DNA of 64,000 bases, taken from the NCBI GenBank assembly GCA_038373885.1, contig JAWZYV010000707.1, forward strand, positions 186,001-250,000, in the 5' to 3' direction. The notes under the pieces were generated by a model, which was not told the origin of the DNA, searched no databases, and saw only the letters and a program-made list of their open reading frames with translations. The stretch comes from Cheiracanthium punctorium (lineage: Eukaryota > Arthropoda > Arachnida > Araneae > Cheiracanthiidae). Of this stretch, positions 34,682 through 46,984 are shown piece by piece. The stretch's first letter is position 1. Each line of letters begins with the position of its first letter. The position numbers and the translations under genes were made by a program.

Positions 34682-35937
34682 AATTTGATATACATGTATA
34701 TTATGCAAGATTTTATTATATATATACATATATTTAAATCACTGTTTTCCTTAGCCTCCAGCACCAATTAAAAATAATTTGTACGTATAAATTTATACAC
34801 AAGGGGTGAAGTGAGTGAGAAAATTCAGATACCAACAGAACTTGACATTGGTGAAAACATACACTTGACCAAGATAACCAATGACAATAAGAGTTACTAT
34901 AAATTTAGACTAATGAAATTACAGTAAACAAGCTATTGGATAATTTAAAAGTCAATGCATTGGATCAAAAATAACTGAAATAAAGTGTGCCAAAATAGCC
35001 AACAGAGGCAGAAGTTTGGCAGAAAAATGTAATATTTTTAATAATACATTAATTTTATATAATACACTAATTTCTTTTTATCATATTTTTAGCAGTTTTC
35101 TCAATGTCTATGATATAGTGGCAAGGTGTACATGGAGCCTTTTCTTGCATTCAAAACACATGTTTATAGTTTAACAGACTACAAAATGTCCTTATCATGT
35201 AACTACATAGTACACATCTGAATATTTTTTTACACATCTGAATATTTTTTCAGACTTCGACTGATGGGCATTGGGTGCAGGTATAATGTTGATTTTAAAC
35301 TTTATCTGAAACAAATTTAAATTAATTTCTCTTTTAAAATTCCATCCGCTCAAAACTATTATGATTTATCTCTTCATCAGTAATGCACCAGTTTTCATCA
35401 AGGGGCAATTGACAAATATCTATGATTGACTTAGTTCAACCATCCCATAAAGAATTTTTTTTTAAAATCAACATTGTCTATAATTGGAAATTTCTTAGAC
35501 TGCACCATCTGTATATAGTTGCTACATACATCTATTACAAATTCTTACTGAAATGGTCCTAAAAAATTGGAGCATAGAAAGAAAAACAAGCATAAACTTG
35601 ATGTCACTCCCTCCCACATGTTAAGTCCCCCTACATAAAAAGGACTTAAATAAGCAAACCCTTGTGTAGCACACACAATCACTGCTAACAGAAGAAACAA
35701 ATAGCTATCTGAGCTCAAATCAGATGAATGAACCATTAACTAATTGCACTCCTTCTGTTAAAGGGGTGAAAGATTACCCCCCCCCTTCCAAACCTTCACC
35801 CTTCAAAAATAAGTAACATATTGTTAATGCCTTTAACAGACTTATGTTTAACAGATATAAGCACTGAATGTATTAAAATCTAATAAAGCAACACATGCAT
35901 GTGATACCTCTCATTTCGTATATCGTTACATGCAAAT

Positions 35938-35939
<2 letters not shown>
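34682..35939. other. No gene seen
   Basis: AT-rich intron. ACACATCTGAATATTTTTT occurs twice in tandem near 35212-35250. No coding signal. Confidence 0.5.
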
Positions 35940-35971
<32 letters not shown>

Positions 35972-36770
35972 CTGCATTTTTTGCAAGATTGAAAAAAAGA
36001 TAACTCATTTATTTTTTATTTTACAAATGCCAAACATTAGTAGCTAAGCCATTAGTTCACGGGCTCTCCAATACTTTTTAACAATGCCCTCATATTGAGA
36101 AAGCACAACACAATTGTTCAAAAGTCATTGGTTGGCCAGAGTCACACAAAACACAGTCCGGGGAATTCACCACTAAAAATCTATAGAGATAGTCTTGTAA
36201 ACTGTCATGACCAGTCAGACCTCTAAAAAGGGCCACAGCTGTCTTCTTGGAAAACTGGGAACAGCTCTCTCTTCTCCCCAAATCCTCCATCTCTTAATCA
36301 TCGCATGTTGAACCATATCTTGTTTGCGAGTTTTCTTGAGGGTCAGATTAACAAATAATTTAGTTGAATGAAATGAAAGAGGGGGATTCATGCATTGATC
36401 TACCAAGGCTCCCTTTTCAGCCAATGTATCAGCCTTTTCAGTGCCCGAATTTCCACAATGGGCAGAAATCCACTGGAAAGAAATTCTGTGTGCCAGTGTC
36501 TTAAGCAAAGGTCTACACTCTAAAATTCTTTGGGAGCAATTTTGATTATTCAAAAAAGCTTGAAGCGCACTCTTAGAATCTGACAAAATGACTGCTCTAG
36601 TAAAAGAGTGACAGCGAACTGATAATAGCTGTTGAATAGCCACTGCAATAGCTTCAATTTCACCATCGAAGGCAGTGGCAAGAGGATCCATTGGTAAGTA
36701 AAAACTAAAAAGTTCAGAATGGATACCTGCACCAGCACCTTGTGTTCTCTCCCACATAGAACCATCAGTG
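35940..36770 (-). mobile_element. 5'-truncated LINE, RNase H end with poly(A) tail
   Basis: On the minus strand the element runs from TDGSMWERTQ at about 36770 to a poly(A) tail seen as 28 T at 35940-35967. The coding part is the RNase H domain and C-terminal knuckle of a Jockey/CR1-like ORF2, followed by about 120 bp of 3' UTR. The 5' end is joined directly to an A tract on the plus strand (36771-36787). No convincing target duplication is visible, so the exact 5' limit is uncertain. Confidence 0.8.
36090..36757 (-). pseudogene. LINE RNase H domain plus C-terminal knuckle
   Basis: Minus-strand frame at 36215-36757: TDGS (first Asp), FDGEIEAIAVAIQQLL (Glu), AVILSDSKSALQAFL (Asp), then ISFQWISAHCGNSGTEKADT (last Asp), then NLTLKKTRKQDMVQHAMIKR. 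All RNase H acidic residues are present. Around 36215-36290 the frame changes and continues as LFRGLTGHDSLQDYLYRF and a CVLCDSGQPMTFEQLCC knuckle, the usual end of ORF2. It is a different LINE family from the one at 21359-22234. Confidence 0.85.
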
Positions 36771-36787
36771 AAAAAAAAAAAAAAAAA

Positions 36788-37896
36788 GATATCTTGCTAT
36801 TATTTTAATTTCTTTTATTGTCTCTTTGCATTTATCCTTTGGATATACAATAGGGAAATTTTTGGATGAATTTGAATTTTGGGAATTTTATACATTTTTT
36901 TTTTCTTGTGTATTGTGAAAATTGTAAAAAAAAGTAGATTTTTAGAAATTTTTACAATTGAAAAATAAATAATATATCAGAAAATCAATCAATCATACTC
37001 CGTATAAGCAGTACTTTTTCAAACTGATATATATAACAGTTTATTATTATATTTTTAATATTAAACATGACATTTCAAAAAAGGAGCATTGGCATGTTAA
37101 AGGTTAAATATGTGATCTACATCACAGGCATATATATTATTAAAAAAAAAAAAAAAAAAATTGGAACACCTTCATCAAAATTGGTACGTTTTCGCAGAAA
37201 GTATTCCAAAATTCAGAAAATTGTGAAATCCGGAATTTACAGTTTTCAGCATTCAGGATTTTGGGTCCTCTATTGTTATCACAAAACTGTCAAATACCTC
37301 AAATTCTAGGTAAAATATGCACAGTACAATTCATCTTATAAACAATGTAGAAAACCTGAGTATTTATGATACATGCAAATTTATATCATTGGACCGATTG
37401 ATTTTAAATTAAGCAGATGTGATAAAAATCTAAAAATTTACCCATTTCTGATTTTTTTTTTTTTTTTTAAATCATTTTCAACTTCAGGAAATAACTCAGT
37501 GAAAAACTGAACACTATGAAGTTTATTGATGTCAATAATTTGACCGTGTGACTTTAAAATGCATTGAAAATAAGCCCCATTGCTAAAGTTATGTCAAAAT
37601 TAAAATCATTTTGCAACATTTGCAATTCAAATTAACACAGAATAGCTTCTCAAAATTAACCATTTATATTTCTTTCACAAGGTCAAAATACAATGTTTTT
37701 TGGTGCATGAAACCAAGGAATTAATGTAAATTTTCTTATTTAGAATGAAGAATAGATGCAGATTTTAAGATACTCTTTTAGATCATAGACTGTACTCTAA
37801 TTATGTGAATGCTGATCTAATAAAAAATTGGAGTACTCCATGTAAGCAATTTATGTAGATAACTAGCAGAAAGAACATGATTCAAAACTAACTTAC
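36788..37896. other. No gene seen
   Basis: AT-rich intron upstream of the LINE, with A and T tracts at about 37140-37160 and 37450-37470. No gene. Confidence 0.5.
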
Positions 37897-37969
37897 TTAT
37901 CACTAACACCTCTTGCTTTTAAAAGAGCAGCAGTGTAGCATATTGTAGCTGATTTTGGTAAATTTATAT
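37897..37969 (-). CDS. ST7: ST7 exon F
   Basis: A 73-bp exon with acceptor ...TTTCAG and donor GTAAGT. It completes the second Asp of AKYDD and reads [23 protein letters not shown] plus two bases of a Lys codon. Matches ST7 [25 protein letters not shown]. It is separated from exon E by only 367 bp. Confidence 0.96.
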
Positions 37970-38336
37970 CTGAAAAAGAACATTTTTAATGAAAGTTTTA
38001 TGAATGATTATCACAGAAAAAGCAGGAAGTACCTCATTTGTGACTTTTTGAACACTTACAAACATATTTTACCTTAAAAACTTTTATTCAATAAATTAAA
38101 AGTTCATTAAAGTATAAAAGGATAAACTTAATGAGAAGTATAATTTTGAATATTCAGCATATAACTGCTTAATTTTAATTTCACAGAGCAAGATAGTTAA
38201 TGCATTTTCTGCAGTGCAAAGATGACATTTTGCAGCACATTAGTACTGGTGGTTACTACAGTATTATTATGATTATGTTGATATAAAATTAATAACACAA
38301 ACCATTTCAAATATTGGATAAAATGTAATAACTCAC

Positions 38337-38451
38337 CATCATATTTTGCAAGAACAGCTTGAACATCTGCATATGCTTGCATTTCTAAAAGAGCTTCTAT
38401 TAAATTTTCATGAATGTTAAATACATTCATCATTGGAAATTCTTTTATGAG
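38337..38451 (-). CDS. ST7: ST7 exon E
   Basis: A 115-bp exon, acceptor ...CCTCAG and donor GTGAGT. It encodes [20 protein letters not shown] then [18 protein letters not shown], with one base left over. The string [28 protein letters not shown] is diagnostic of ST7. An open frame continues past the donor into the intron, but the GT donor and the match of exon F place the boundary here. Confidence 0.97.
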
Positions 38452-39486
38452 CTGAGGGGGGGAAAAATTAGAAAAAACATTTTTTTAAGAAGAAAAAAGC
38501 AATTTAATAACTATGATGAAAACAAGAAGCTTGCTCTAAAATATTACTTAGATTTGTTTTAAGTTTTTCTAGTCTTCTGAATGGACTTTTCTTTCTTGCT
38601 AAATTACTATGAATTAAATATTCAGAGAAATTGCATAATTTGTGAATAATCTGCCAAACAGTAACTTGCAGACAAAATTCTCATGTACACTAATCAATGA
38701 AGAAAATAAATATAACAGTTTAGAAATAATGTTTCAAGTAGGAAAGTATTTTTAACAGCATACACTTTTAAATAGTGAGTAGGATTGAAATTCAAATTCC
38801 AAGTTGAATGATTTTGTTAATTATATGATTTGAGTAACACTTTAGAAATTTGGCAATATATGTGGGGGGGAAAAAAACAACATAATAATAATAAGGGTAG
38901 AAAAATAAGAATAAAATAAAACTCAACAAAATTGTTTAGTTTAACTTGCTAAAGCAAAATAAGCAAAGTAATTTTTTTTATTCCTTTCTTAAGACTTCCT
39001 TAAACAAAAACATGACTTATCAGAGAGTTTTGAAAAGCTTGCAAGTCAAAGTGATACACTAATACTCTGAATTTATGCAACAGGTGCAACCGAGCAATAA
39101 CCATGCAAGTCTAATTAGTGTAAATCGGGGTATAATTTCACATATAAATATGTATATAAAAATTATTTAACTGTGTCCGGAAACTGAAGAAAACAATAAT
39201 TTAGAAAGAAATTAATAAAATCTTAGTCAATGCATATGTTTAACAAATTATATTATTAAAATTGTAAACCAAAATTATTTTGGAAGTAAACAAAAGATGA
39301 ATCAACCAGATTTGAAAATTGCATTAGTCTTATCATAATTGAGTTTGTCTATATCAGGATAATGCAAGTTGAAGTATTACTGTATATTGCAGGTTATGCA
39401 GCCTGAAAAATTATCAAAATATAATCAAATATTTTCTTCTTTTACTCTTATTTATTTAATTAATGAATGAAAACTAATTCAGAATT
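38452..39486. other. ST7 intron D-E; dispersed repeat at 39170-39390
   Basis: The stretch 39170-39390 (GAAAACAATAATTTAGAA ... GTATTACTGTATA) is similar to 60980-61160. Both end in AAGTATTACTGTAT or AGGTATTACTGTAT, whose complement (CAGTAATAC) looks like a pogo-type terminus next to TA. No coding signal. Confidence 0.45.
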
Positions 39487-39734
39487 AAAGTAATTAAAAA
39501 ACTTTGTAAAAAACGCACATAAGAAGTAAAAGGAAAGAGGATACGCGTTTCGTTCAAAAATTGTTTTGAACTTCTTCAGTCCAAGCCCAGCTTGTTTTTC
39601 TCTTTTCAGTTCCCTGTGTTCTTTACGTCGAAGGGCTTGGACTGAAGAAGTTCAAAACAATTTTTGAACGAAACGCGTATCCTCTTTCCTTTTACTTCTT
39701 ATGTGTGTTTTTTACAAAGTTTTTTAATTACTTT
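39487..39734. repeat. Near-perfect 102-bp inverted repeat with 44-nt loop
   Basis: Arms 39487-39588 and 39633-39734 are reverse complements with one mismatch; the loop is 39589-39632. Each arm contains CTGAAGAAG, a GTTCAAAA/TTTTGAAC stem and CGAAACGCGTATCC in order. The loop holds CTTGTTTTTCTCTTTTCAG, which looks like a splice acceptor but has no coding sequence after it. It lies in ST7 intron D-E, where its transcript would form a long hairpin. Confidence 0.92.
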
Positions 39735-39955
39735 ATCGTTTAACACCAGTATTTTGAGTGTTTTTTCAGTAATTCAGAATTAGATAAGTTTTTAAAATAT
39801 ACAGCATACCTATTATTTTATAGGCATGAATTTTAAAAGTTTGATAAGTTTTGGAAAATCTTATGCACAAAGCACACATTTTTTTCTAATACATATGCTG
39901 AAAGTATGATATTCTACAGATAATAGTTACAAAAAGTAGGATAAAACATACGTAC

Positions 39956-40053
39956 ATCTCTCATAATTTTTACGCTTTCTCTTAATTTTCCAAGTTTCCT
40001 TGCACACATGGCAAGTCTTCTCCTTATATACACAAGAACATTTGTATCCCTTC
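39956..40053 (-). CDS. ST7: ST7 exon D
   Basis: A 98-bp exon with acceptor ...TTATAG and donor GTACGT. Two bases finish an Arg codon, then 32 codons read [32 protein letters not shown]. This is one of the most conserved ST7 stretches ([21 protein letters not shown] in relatives). It ends in phase 0. The upstream intron (40054-57984) is one of the two giant introns. Confidence 0.96.
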
Positions 40054-42715
40054 CTATAAGTGAAATTCAAAATATAAAAACCATTTCAACAAAAATTCTA
40101 ATACAGTTTGACAAACATTTAAAAAAAAGGGGGGAAGATTAATATTCAAAATACAGAAAGTTCTTGTAACAATGAAAAAAAAATTTTTTGTTATAATGGA
40201 AATTTCATTAAAATGAAATTTGGCTAATTTGAATAAAACAGACGAAAATTAAGTAAATTCAGATTTTCCTTTGAAAGAGGCTATATATAATACTACACAT
40301 GGCAAAACTTGATTAGATACAGTGATTAGAAAGTTGATTGTAATTCACTGAAATCAGCCAGAGAATTATACAATTTTATCAAACAAATATATTGTTATAT
40401 CATTTTCAAAAACCTGAAATAGACTTACCTCTTTTGAGAAACAATAACCTTAAATGAATAAAATGAGAGAAAACAAAATATTTCAGAACATTCAAAATTT
40501 CCTTTTGAATAAAATTTGCTGTCATACATGAGAGCACTGATGATCTAGAGGAGGGACCAGAGGTCTTATTAAACTGCATGCTTGTTATCAGTTGAGTGAA
40601 CCATAAAAGGAAAACTTTTACCTTGAGCAATAGTTCATTGAATAGGGATTTTCAGCATTTGATCATTTCACTATTGATATTCATTTAACACTCCTTTAAT
40701 TGTTTTTCAGATGGGGATTTTCGGCACTTTTTTTATAATCTTTTCTGTATCTGTATTCAATGTAATGGGATATTTACTGAACCCCAGTGCTAACAAAAAT
40801 TTGCACTTAATTAACAGAAATAAAAGAAGTATAGGGATTACAAATGTGCAAATAAACAAAGGATTATAATGATAGTAGACAGATGCAAAGTGTCTCACAA
40901 AAGGTCATATACAATATCTGTAGAACTTCATAAGAAAATAATCTATATTCATATCTGTTTCTATGAATAAAAATGATCTGCACTCATATCCATCCTTTTC
41001 TATATGTAAAAATTATCCATATTCTTATCTTCTTGGCAGATTTTAGAAGGATTTTTTTTATAATTGTTTCAAATAAATGAAATAAAGAAAGAAACAAAAC
41101 TTTTTATGAATTGGTTTTATTGTTACTAAATACGTTTATAAAAAATACACATTCCTCTTTCACATTAAAATTGTATTTTTGTTTAAAACACAAATAGTGA
41201 GACTTGCTTAATTCACTGATAGTTATTTGCAGCTACAAATTGTACCAATAATATTTTTAACCTGTTACAGTACTAAAATCTTTAGTTAGGTCTTTAGTTA
41301 AATATGCTCAAGAGATATGGAAACTACTAATAAATGATTTTTAGGGATTAGAAATAAAATATTGAATATTATTTAAAAATTAGAAACATTAAAAATAAAA
41401 TAGGATTAATGTTAAGGCACCCTTGCATAAAATAAAAGAGAGAACATATACAAATAAATAAATCACAGCAAATGATTAAAACTCGTAAAATTAGCCTATT
41501 GTAGAAACACTGATGATAAAAAATATATTGCATAACTGCAAATATTTTTAAAAACCTATTTCATTCTACATTCTTTAACAATTTTTAATTTGCTAATTAA
41601 AGCACTTAGAACCAGAACTTTTGGTAAAACAACAAGTTTTTAATAGGAGCTTTCAAGAAATTTTTTAAATACTTAGAAAAAATAAAAATAAATTGCAATA
41701 AGTTTACATCCAAAAGCTTCACAATTTAGAAATATACAATTTTGGTTAAAGATACTTCACAATATTTTTCTTAATGAAAGATAACCAACAGTATGCCAAA
41801 GCAGAAGAGTGCATAGGAAGAATGTTGGTAACAATGTCTGAAAAATGCTAGAAAAATCCTAGCAGTTGTATATAACACTATCATTAATCAAATGTTATTC
41901 ATCTTTCATTTAGCATGTTCCATTTTGTGAATCCATTGCTACAAATTAGCTGCCCTGACCGAAAAAGCTAAAGTATTGGAGTTACAGCATAAGAATTTTA
42001 ATCCACCTTACTATTGAAAGCCATTAGACCACAACATATACTTAAGGCGAATGTTTTTATAATTACTTTTAATAGCGATATAATTTCAAGCAAATTTGAT
42101 TTTTTCTTAAAGGAATAATCTAATACTACAACCTAATACTTTCATGCAGAATAAGGAATAAATATATCTATATTCTATTTCTAAAATAATAAATAATTAA
42201 AATATTTCTTTTATGTCACATATTTTTACACTTCATTCTTAAATGGCTTAAGTTTCTGATAGTACTTAATATGAGAAATTTCATAGTGGTTGAATAATAC
42301 ATATATTATGAAGAACGCAATTTGTACAAAACAATACAGATAAATTCTGTTTTAGTGAAGTCTATTACAGAGAAAATCTCACTATAGCAAAGACTTTGGT
42401 AATCCCTAACTCAAAGTACGATATAGAAATATAATATCAGTGTAACAAAATTTCGTCAGAGCAAAATGATTTCTCTGGTCCCTTGGACTTCCTTAAAACG
42501 GGATTTGACTGCATGGAAATAGCACATGCTTTGAAATGATGCACCAATTGAAAGTTGTATTTGTGGATCTAGACTCTAAATATTCATATCGGTATCCACA
42601 TTGCTTTGATCTTAAAAATAAACAACTCATTTCATTACTGTACTCGCAGACATAATAAGTAAATTATATATTTCATATCTATATCTGAAAATATAGATTT
42701 TTTACAAACCAGTAC
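40054..42715. other. No gene seen (2.7 kb)
   Basis: AT-rich ST7 intron to the left of Gypsy element B. I see no coding, RNA-gene or repeat structure here. Confidence 0.55.
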
Positions 42716-44159
42716 TGTTATGATCTGAAAAATGTTTTGAAAATAATGTTTGTTCTAGCGATCTATGAGTAGTAAAAACAAATTATAGAGTAATATTTTG
42801 TGTAATGTTTAAGTGGTACTACTTATCTTTTGGGTTTGTTTATTATTTCTTTCACGGCACAAACTTTCCGATTTCGCAGTTTGTTTTGATTCGTTTTGCG
42901 CGCTAACGTCAAAACAGGTTGCCAGATCGGATGAACAAAACTTTTTCTTTTTGATACGTGGTATTGGTATGATTGTAACTTTTGATAAATAATTAATGTT
43001 AGAAATGTGTATATGTGTTTTTTTAAAATCGAGCCGACTTTTCCTTTTCTTTATGCCGACATTTTTTTTTTCTTAAATAAATTTTTTGATACAAACATCA
43101 TATTTTGGCTTTGTAAAGTGTTTGCTAAATTTTAAGTTTTGGTTTAAAAAGTTTTTATGCTAAAATTTTCTCTCCATCTTTAACTTTTATTCTGCCTTTT
43201 CTGTTTTTTTTTTCTTTTTACCCCTTTTCCCTGCATCATTTCACATAATTCGATAGATTGGATGAAGTTTCGATACAGACATCGAAATCGGCGGAGGAAC
43301 ACAACCACATGCAAGAAAAAATGTAAATGCCTCAAAATACATCAATTAACCAACGAAATAATTAAATTTCTTTTTAATGCAACGTAAATTCACCAAATAA
43401 ATAAATTTCACTTAAAATTTTATGCACTAAGATATGAAAAAATTAACGTTCATGAATGAACTTGATGGTCGGATGAATACAGAAGTGAGAAGGCTGAGAA
43501 GGGAAAAGCGAGCGTCAGGGAGCGAGCTGTCTCTCTTCCTCTTCCTCTTCGAGTAGCAGGTACTTACGGACGGAGATCGGAACGTGATTTTTTTTTTTGG
43601 AGAGAAGCCAAGACATGATGTGGTTGACTCGAGGCATGGAACCGGCGACCTGAGACTACTGAACGAAGGGGGCCCCCAGATTCTTTCCCCAGACGATAAG
43701 TCATTCCCTTTTCTTTTCTTTCCCTTTCTCTATTTAATTTTTTTTTTGTCGGCTTTTAAAAATATAACTTTAAGTGCACTTCAACAAGGGAACCTTAAAA
43801 TGTTTGTAATAATGGGTATTTTAAGTTTGAATATTGTAAAAGAAAATGTGTTTCCATGAATTTGTTTTTGAGTTAATTTAAAATAAATGTAAGATTTTAA
43901 AGTTTAACAGAGTGTTTTCTTCATTATTTCTTTGTCTTGTTACTGGGTCCATAATGGCGTCGTTGCGCCATTTTTCTTTTCAGCGAAATGCACAGATAGA
44001 ACCTGGGTCTTTGGCGGCTTAAAACATTTAAACTATACGATTATTTCGGCCTCTATGCCATTTGTTTTAGGAAAAGAAATTGGATTATTTGATATTTTTA
44101 TTTAACTTTAATTTAGGTATGTTTGCAAATTTTAACTTAAGCTTCGTGAAGTCATGGCA
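42716..44159 (+). repeat. 5' LTR of Gypsy element B
   Basis: A 1444-bp LTR beginning TGTTATGATCTG and ending GTCATGGCA. It contains pyrimidine-rich CTCTTCCTCTTCCTCTTCG and AATAAA-type sequences, but I cannot place the U3/R/U5 boundaries. The open frame at 43584-43859 is not obviously a gene. Confidence 0.96.
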
Positions 44160-44167
44160 TACGAAAA

Positions 44168-44179
44168 TGGTGCCGTGAC
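44168..44179 (+). promoter_or_regulatory. Primer-binding-site candidate
   Basis: TGGTGCCGTGAC begins 8 nt after the 5' LTR; TGG is the complement of a tRNA 3' CCA. I do not assign the tRNA. Confidence 0.7.
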
Positions 44180-44335
44180 ATTTTTTAAATTTTCGGAGTC
44201 TGTGTTTAGCTTTAATAAGGAATAATGAAGATAATACTCTGATATTATTTATGGTTTTGTTTTGTGCCGTGGAGGGAAATAATTTTTTGTTGTCAATAAT
44301 TTTAATTGAACTTGATTTTGTTTGGGGTTTGAATA

Positions 44336-45202
44336 ATGTTCGCGCATGACAGCGATGACGAAGGGCCCACTGTAAATGAAAATATAGTGGTTTGCCCAGC
44401 TTTCACCGAATTTCTCCCCTTAATTACTCCCTTCTCGGGAAACAATAGTAATGTAACAATTTATGATTTCTTTGATAATTTAGAAGAGGTAAAGCTCCAT
44501 GCAGGATGGACCGCTGTACAAACATTATTTGTCGCTAAGACTAAATGTATCAGCGAGGCACGCGAATTCTTACGTTCGCAGCCACAACTTAAACAAGCAA
44601 ACTATAAAGATTTTAAGACAGCGCTGATAAATCGATTTGGGAACAAAACGCAGGACAACTCATTACTTCAGTTCACCACAGCTACTCAGGGAATTAACGA
44701 GTCGGCGAGAGCCTTTTTGACGCGCGTACAAGGCTTATCGCATAAATGTTTCGATAATAATGAAGAAGTTAGAAAGAGAATGCTGACAGCTCAGGTCATT
44801 CAAGGCCTCAGTCCAGCAGTTAGACGTTTTGTCATGTCACAGAAACATGACACCTTCGAAGAAATGTGGGACTTAGTTCTTCAAGAAGAACAATGTACCG
44901 CTTTGGACAGGGCTACTTCATCAGTCCATTTAGCTCAAGCTGAAATCAAGCCATCGGTAGTTGAATCTGAACTCAAGGAGATAAAAGCCCTGATGCAGAA
45001 CTCCTTATTAGAAACAGACAAGCGCGTAGCCGACCTCCAGGAACAAATTAATGATTTAAAACTAATGTTGGGACAAAGAAAAAATAGTGAAATAGTTTGT
45101 TATTCCTGTGGAGAGAAAGGGCATATCAGCCGTCGTTGCACGCGTAGGGTTTCTCAGAATTATCCACCTAGAAATAATTACAGGGAGAGACCGGGAAACT
45201 AA
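44336..45202 (+). CDS. Gag polyprotein of Gypsy element B
   Basis: Intact 288-aa frame from ATG to TAA. Gag assembles the cytoplasmic virus-like particle and binds element RNA. Residues about 15-190 have the Gypsy capsid layout (FxG start at LITPFSGNN, W at HAGWTAVQT, RFGNKTQDNSLLQF, then a helical segment to VRRFVMSQ). A lysine- and glutamate-rich linker (about 195-255) could form a coiled coil. One CCHC knuckle, CYSCGEKGHISRRC, sits near the end and is followed by a basic tail. The last codons coincide with the frameshift heptamer at 45193-45199. Nothing suggests loss of function in gag itself. Confidence 0.93.
   Translation: MFAHDSDDEGPTVNENIVVCPAFTEFLPLITPFSGNNSNVTIYDFFDNLEEVKLHAGWTAVQTLFVAKTKCISEAREFLRSQPQLKQANYKDFKTALINRFGNKTQDNSLLQFTTATQGINESARAFLTRVQGLSHKCFDNNEEVRKRMLTAQVIQGLSPAVRRFVMSQKHDTFEEMWDLVLQEEQCTALDRATSSVHLAQAEIKPSVVESELKEIKALMQNSLLETDKRVADLQEQINDLKLMLGQRKNSEIVCYSCGEKGHISRRCTRRVSQNYPPRNNYRERPGN
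45193..45199 (+). promoter_or_regulatory. Programmed -1 ribosomal frameshift site (gag/pol)
   Basis: GGGAAAC is set in the gag frame as G GGA AAC and is followed at once by the gag TAA. It fits the X XXY YYZ rule, and slipping back one base opens straight into the pol frame, which is open from 45178. Seven nt downstream, GGGGCG and later GCGCC, TGCG, CCCC and CGCA segments can pair in overlapping ways, consistent with a stimulatory stem or pseudoknot. The site is read directly; its activity is inferred. Confidence 0.85.
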
Positions 45203-46984
45203 TTGAGGGGCGAAATTGCGAAGCGCCGCTACTTTCAGACACGTCCCCAGAGCGCATAGGACTTGGGAATTTTGGTCATACGTCAGTTTTGCCTTTAATT
45301 CCCATAAACCTACAGGAAGAAAAGATTTTTGCTTTATGTGATACGGGAGCCTCTGTCTCCATTATTAAAGATAAATTTGTAAACGATGCCTTAATAAGTA
45401 ATAAAATAAAAAGTGTAGAACAGTGCAATGTGAAAATAATTGGGATTTCTAATAATATGATGGTTTTAGAGAAGAAAGTTAAATTAGAAGTTTCTATTGC
45501 TAAATGTAAAGTTATTGTTGAATTTTTTTGTTGTAAGGATAATTTTATGTCATATGATGCTATTTTGGGTGCAAATTTTTTTTCTAATAACAAAATTAAG
45601 ATAGATTTTGAGCAACACACAATTTCTAATGAAAATTTTAAAATTAATTGGTTTGACACTCGTACAGGTTACAATGTTAATTGTCTAAGAGATGTTCATG
45701 AAACAGGTTATACTATTAGTAAACATATAATTCCTCCAAGATCTGAATTAATTATCTCTGTCACTACCAAAAACAATCTCAAACTTGCTGAAAATGTATT
45801 AATACAACCACATAAACATTCTCTTTCTCAAAATTATGTTATATCATGCTCAATAAATACTGGTAGTAATAATGGTACATATTTTGTTAAAGTTGCTAAT
45901 TTTTTCGACACTCCTATTCACATAAACAAAAATTGTAAATTAGTTAACATTGAGCCTGTACTAGATGTTGTTAATGATGCTGAGGCAGAGATTAACGTAG
46001 TTAATGAATTTTTTGATGATGATTGTGAATTGTTTGGGAGTAAATTTGATTTATCTCATTTATCGGGGGCTCAAAAAGAGAAATTAATGCAATTGTTGAA
46101 CAATCATAAACATATTTTTGCTGAGTCAGTTAAGGAGCTATCGGGTTGCAACACTGTAGCACACAGGATTTATTTGTCAGATGACATACCTGTTAGGCAT
46201 AAGCCATATAGAACTCCCCACGCCTTACGAGACGAATTACGCACACAGATTAATCAACTGCTCGACACAGGGATCATTTCAGTCAGCGACTCTCCTTACT
46301 CTTCACCAGTTATACTTGTTAAAAAGAAGAACAACACTTATAGACTTGTTTGTGATTATCGTAAACTTAATTTAAAAACTCAACCTCTTCCTTTTCCTTT
46401 ACCATTAATTTCAGACCTTTTAGATACTTTGGAGGGAGCTAAATTTTTCTCTTCATTAGATTTATGTTCAGGGTATTGGCAGATGAATCTCCACCCTGGT
46501 GATAGACACAAAACAGCTTTTGCCACAGATTTCGGATTATTTCAGTGGAATAGACTCCCTCAAGGATTAAAGAATGCCGCTTCGTCCTTTCAGCGATTGT
46601 TAGAAATTGTTTTGGCTGGTTTGAAAGAATGGAACATTAACACCTATTTAGACGATTTAATTATTGCATCTAAAACTTTTGATGAACATCTAGAGAAATT
46701 AGATATGGTTTTTAAAAGACTCGGGGAACATAATTTAAAAATAAATCCTGCAAAATGTCAACTTGTCAAAGATAAGATCACTTACCTGGGGTTTCAAGTC
46801 GAAGAGGGTAAACTTTCACCTGATACCAGGAATGTTGAGGCAGTTCAGAACTTTCCCGTTCCGGGTAACAAAAAGCAGGTCAGGTCATTTTTGGGATTGT
46901 GTAATTTTTATCGAAAATTCATTAAAGATTTTGCAAATATTGCTATACCTTTAACCAACCTAACAAAAAAAATCTGTGGATTTT
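45193..46984 (+). CDS. Pol, first segment: protease and reverse transcriptase
   Basis: Reached by -1 frameshifting from gag. It begins with the aspartic protease: ALCDTGASVSII active site and AILGANFF (the ILG motif). A linker leads to RT: HRIYLSDDIPVRHKPYR, PYSSPVILVKKKNNTYRLVC (motif 1/A start), FSSLDLCSGYWQM (motif A with Asp), LPQGLKNAASSFQRL (motif B), YLDDLIIAS (motif C, YxDD), and KITYLGFQV. RT makes cDNA from packaged RNA. The frame stops shortly after SFLGLCNFYRKFIKDF, because an A run at 46965-46972 is one base out; the downstream part of pol continues in the next frame. Confidence 0.93.

Noticed and set aside
38197..38336. Extension of the ST7 exon E frame past 38337
   Set aside because: The GTGAGT donor and perfect phase with exon F show the extra frame is intron.
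43584..43859. 91-aa open frame in the 5' LTR of Gypsy element B
   Set aside because: It lies wholly in the LTR, starts in a T run, has no family resemblance, and the matching 3' LTR frame is shifted by the T-run length.
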